Source: Brachionus rotundiformis (lineage: Eukaryota > Rotifera > Eurotatoria > Ploima > Brachionidae). From it: a DNA stretch of 64,000 nt. Shown here piece after piece: positions 61,088 to 64,000 of this stretch; positions within the stretch are counted from its first letter, which is position 1, and each line of letters opens with the position of its first letter. Both the position numbers and the translations under genes were made by a program. Under the pieces are notes generated by a model. The model was not told where the DNA came from. It worked only from the letters and a program-made list of their open reading frames with translations, and made no database searches. The stretch covers positions 3,377,052 through 3,441,051 of the forward strand of contig JAESIW010000200.1 of assembly GCA_016802295.1 (NCBI GenBank), given 5' to 3'.

Positions 61088-62950
61088 ATGATCGAAGACC
61101 AAATATCATTTTGGATTTTTATGACTATATTTGGTGTTTTATCTATTCTCAAAACAGTTAATAAATATATCATAGAGACGAGAAAGGAGGCAAGAAAAAG
61201 CGAGCCTTCAGACAACTGGCACCAAGTGTATACAATAACTGACCACTTTAAAAAAGCAACCAGAATAGTCGAATACAATGTTGAGATTAACAATAAACCG
61301 GAAGAACATTTAAAAAAAATAGAAAAAAAACATTTAGTTAAATCAATTATCAATTACTCGATATCATTTAATTCTTCATTTTTAGTCGCTGGATCCTTGA
61401 GCGAAACCTATTTGCATGGAGTTAGAATAGCCGGAAACATACTATCTATTACGATTGGTCAGTTGTATTCATTTTTCATTATTCATCCGTTCATGTACAG
61501 CCTTAGAGATCAGATAAACACACCTTATGATTATTTGGAAAAAAGATACAACAAACACTATATGAAATCGCTTGGCTCCATAACCGGTATGCTATTTTAT
61601 TTTATATTTTTGTCACTTTACCTTTGGGGCTGCACAGCAATGGTTCAAATAATATATCCGGATTTACCTTTATCATTGATCAATGCTGTTATTGGAATCT
61701 ACTCAATTATTGGGACTTTATTTGGGGGCCTTATTCAATCAACTAGGATAAATGTCTTACAATTCTTTATACTGTGCATTGGTATTGTTACAGCTATGCA
61801 AATAACTTTGTCCAAGAACCGACACGTGTCTCTTAGACAATTATGGAATTTGGCCGAATTAAACAAGAGAACGACATTTTTTGACACAAATACTGATTTG
61901 TATACGCATTATTCGATTTTGAACCAGGTTGTATCATTGCCAATGGCTTGGTGCTCCAAATTGGGACTTTTTGCTGTTGACTTTGCCAGATACAATTCAA
62001 TAGATAGTAAGAAAAAGTCTAAAATTTTATTTTTATCGAACATACCGGTAATGGTATTTTTAAATTTGGTGCTAATAATGGCTGGCGGGTTTGTTTGCTT
62101 TCTGTACTTTTTTGGATGTGATCCATTAATGCGCAAGCAAATTAAAAACAAAAATCAAATAGGAGTCTATTGGCTACATTTGGTTTTATCAAGAAATTTA
62201 CCGTCTGTAAGTGGAATTTTATTCGCCTCAGTAATCTATTACTCAATTATACAACACTCATTGGGAATGACCATATGCACCAAATCGATTTTGGAGGAAA
62301 CCTTAGGTCCATACGTAATTGATCGTTTTAAGATCAAAGAAAAATTTAAAAGTATTATTAGAAAAATTTTTTTGGTCATTATGGGCATAATAAGTTTACT
62401 TATTTCTCAGGCATTCCAATATGGAAAAAAAACAATGCTATCTTATTTTCTAATGTTTAATAACCTGATAAACTCGCCTCTATTGGGACTTTTTTTCCTC
62501 TCAATGTTCATTCCATACGCCAATCACGTTGGTGCTGCGATTGCTTTTATCCTTAATCTGGTCATAAATTTTTGGTTCGGCTCTAGCTTAATGTTTAATC
62601 AAACAAAACCTCAGGAATTTGTAAGAAATACAGTCTTGTGTGCCAAATCTTCTAGCCAATTTTTGTACAACATATCACGATTACAATCAATTAACACAAA
62701 ATTTTTACAAGAGAACCAAGAATTTGAGCAAAATTCGGAAAATTACTCAAAAAATGATTTTTTACAAAGTATTTATTCAATAACACCAATATGGTATTGC
62801 TTATTTAGTGTAGTATTTATAATGGTCTTTGGAACATTGTTCAGTTTGGTTTATTCGCTAGTTACCACTGGCTGTTTAGACGCAGATGATAAATATAAAG
62901 AAGAAAGAAGAAAACTTTTGTTTTATTACAGATTCAAGTATTGCTTTTGA
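61088..62950 (+). CDS. Divergent SLC5-like sodium/solute symporter, intronless
   Basis: Predicted 620-residue membrane transporter with about 13 hydrophobic segments. The closest family seems to be the SLC5 branch with SMVT, SMCT and NIS. Family traces are NSSFLVAGSLSETYLHG (where SLC5 members have an SA-xxxLGxPAExYxxG-like region), YDYLEKRYNKHYMKSLGS (YExLExRF), LYLWGCTAMV, VIGIYSIIGTLFGGLIQ (YTxxGGxxAV region), the cytosolic FAVDFARYNSIDSKKKSK (DQxxVQRY region) and GLFFLSMFIPYANHVGAA. Several consensus residues are replaced and a long first cytosolic segment is present, so substrate and even Na+ coupling are unknown. The last part carries two Asn-rich loops. The gene has no intron, unlike most neighbours. 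The start is the ATG at 61088, which precedes a full first span. Confidence 0.8.
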   Translation: MIEDQISFWIFMTIFGVLSILKTVNKYIIETRKEARKSEPSDNWHQVYTITDHFKKATRIVEYNVEINNKPEEHLKKIEKKHLVKSIINYSISFNSSFLVAGSLSETYLHGVRIAGNILSITIGQLYSFFIIHPFMYSLRDQINTPYDYLEKRYNKHYMKSLGSITGMLFYFIFLSLYLWGCTAMVQIIYPDLPLSLINAVIGIYSIIGTLFGGLIQSTRINVLQFFILCIGIVTAMQITLSKNRHVSLRQLWNLAELNKRTTFFDTNTDLYTHYSILNQVVSLPMAWCSKLGLFAVDFARYNSIDSKKKSKILFLSNIPVMVFLNLVLIMAGGFVCFLYFFGCDPLMRKQIKNKNQIGVYWLHLVLSRNLPSVSGILFASVIYYSIIQHSLGMTICTKSILEETLGPYVIDRFKIKEKFKSIIRKIFLVIMGIISLLISQAFQYGKKTMLSYFLMFNNLINSPLLGLFFLSMFIPYANHVGAAIAFILNLVINFWFGSSLMFNQTKPQEFVRNTVLCAKSSSQFLYNISRLQSINTKFLQENQEFEQNSENYSKNDFLQSIYSITPIWYCLFSVVFIMVFGTLFSLVYSLVTTGCLDADDKYKEERRKLLFYYRFKYCF

Positions 62951-64000
62951 GCTAAAAGAATCTGTTTTTGGCTTCTGCAAAGCTAAGCCTAATTATTGGA
63001 AAAAAGCACGCAATAAAAAAATTTATATTCAGATTGATTAAAGTTTGGTGCTGATTTAAATGGTTGATTTATTAGTTTGTATTCAATTTTAAATATCCAA
63101 CAATTAAATTAAATTATTAAACTGATCTGATTAGCTGATCGAAAACATTTTTTTTGTTTACTAATAAATTGTAAATATTTAAATTTAAAGTTTAAAAGTA
63201 TTTTATATATAATAATAAAATCTCTTTTTTACAAAATTTAATTTTTCTAATTACTGTTAAAAGTAGATTATGATTACATCTAATAAAAATTGGAGAACAC
63301 TTGAATAAATTCAATAGTAAAATTATATCTCATTCATGTATGTTTTAATTAGATTTTTATTTAACAGATTCAATGAGTAAATGTATTTCCTATTTTGAAC
63401 AAATTAATTGGGTTCAATCAAGTCAAATTAAAAAAATTTAAATCTTGCGAGCTCTTGGCTAAAAAAATTTTTCATAATCTACAATTTTTTTTGATAACTT
63501 TTATGTTAGTTTATTCGTTTTGTATTCCATATTAAATTTCGTAAATGTAATTAAAAATTTTTCTGAGAGAATTTTTACAAAATAAAGACTAAAATTGCTT
63601 AAATATTCAATTTTAAAAAATTCAGATAATAATTAACCATTAAATTCAAATTAATTTTCATAAAGCTCTATAAATATGGAAAAATAATCAACTGTCAATT
63701 TATGCTTTTGAATGATATGAAATGAACTTCCATTAAGTAAAAAATTTTAATTTATTTATTTTAAGAAATTTGATAAAGCTTTTGTTAAGTTAAAAAAAAA
63801 TTTATACAAAATACAATTTTAAATTATGATTAAATGTTCCAAGTCCTCAAATAAAATAGAATATTTTCAATATTTTAGAGAAAAATAAAAACAAGGTCTA
63901 TAAATGCTTGCTTGGTCAAAACTGGGTATAAATATCAGTTGGAAGCGTGCTACAAAAAGATATTCTACACAAACTAAAAATCAAATTTACGTATTCAACA
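62951..64000. other. Non-coding right end of the window
   Basis: 1.05 kb of AT-rich sequence after the SLC5-like gene, with no supported exon. The last 80 bp contain a likely core promoter (see 63927-63934). Confidence 0.5.
63927..63934 (+). promoter_or_regulatory. Candidate TATA box of a gene beyond the right edge
   Basis: TATAAATA in a G-rich flank (CTGGG before it), with a possible initiator about 30 bp downstream near 63960-63970. The following 40 bp are A-rich leader-like sequence without an ATG. It would drive a plus-strand gene just outside the window. Confidence 0.35.

Noticed and set aside
1..64000. tRNA, rRNA, snRNA, spliced-leader RNA genes and CRISPR arrays
   Set aside because: I looked for conserved boxes and regular repeats on both strands by eye and saw none. 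A covariance-model search would be needed to exclude them fully.

Overview
The window is animal nuclear DNA that is very AT-rich. It carries 18 recognisable protein genes, most of them cut by spliceosomal introns. No bacterial operon signals, tRNA, rRNA or CRISPR features were seen. The gene content is bilaterian: MAGT1/TUSC3, GGT7-like, PPP1R7, FDPS, AGK, RRP8, DPH3, DLC1-type RhoGAP-START, SPAG1, TAT, a ClC-3/4/5-type exchanger, PSMG4, NAA38, a Ly6 protein and an SLC5 transporter. Most introns are 41-70 nt, with a minority of 0.5-4.7 kb. Together with the extreme AT content this suggests a compact protostome genome. A monogonont rotifer (Brachionus-like) is my best guess, but it is an inference that the sequence alone does not prove. 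All gene models were spliced by hand. In every multi-exon model the phases match at each junction and the total coding length is a multiple of three.

Layout from left to right. 0.8-17.5 kb (+): a giant 13-exon gene joining an N-terminal CAP-Gly domain to an MTUS-like C-terminal coiled coil. 18.5-22.5 kb (-): PSMG4, NAA38 and tyrosine aminotransferase. 24.7-28.0 kb (+): a 14-exon CLC exchanger. 28.3-30.6 kb (-): a GGT7-like type II membrane protein. 31.3-33.0 kb (-): the oligosaccharyltransferase subunit MAGT1/TUSC3. 34.6 kb (+): a small secreted protein. 35.0-37.9 kb (-): PPP1R7 and FDPS. 38.3-42.3 kb (+): AGK, RRP8 and DPH3 in a row. 43.4 kb (+): a Ly6/three-finger protein. A 5.3-kb stretch without genes follows. 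49.1-55.4 kb (+): a DLC1-family RhoGAP-START gene. 56.0-56.6 kb (-): a dead LINE fragment. 56.8-60.2 kb (-): SPAG1. 61.1-62.9 kb (+): an intronless SLC5-like transporter. A TATA box near 63.93 kb may be the promoter of a gene lying beyond the right edge.

The strongest novelty is in the MAGT1/TUSC3 gene. Two tandem 64-nt exons encode alternative versions of the same 21-residue segment. Each ends in a perfect U12-type AT-AC donor, and both feed one shared U12 branch site and AC acceptor. Because a U12 donor cannot pair with the ordinary U2 acceptor of the second exon, the arrangement itself enforces mutually exclusive splicing.

Other points worth checking are an AGK whose GGDGT catalytic motif reads GGNAT, an FDPS with Ser five residues before the first DDxxD motif, a GGT7-like protein with a degraded catalytic motif, and a candidate 27-nt intron in RRP8.

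The genes are mostly housekeeping and do not form one pathway. They cover proteasome assembly, N-terminal acetylation, ER glycosylation and magnesium transport, isoprenoid synthesis, mitochondrial import and lipids, rRNA and diphthamide modification, dynein-arm assembly and Rho signalling. Several same-strand neighbours are only 71-251 bp apart (NAA38/PSMG4, FDPS/PPP1R7, AGK/RRP8/DPH3) and could be co-transcribed.
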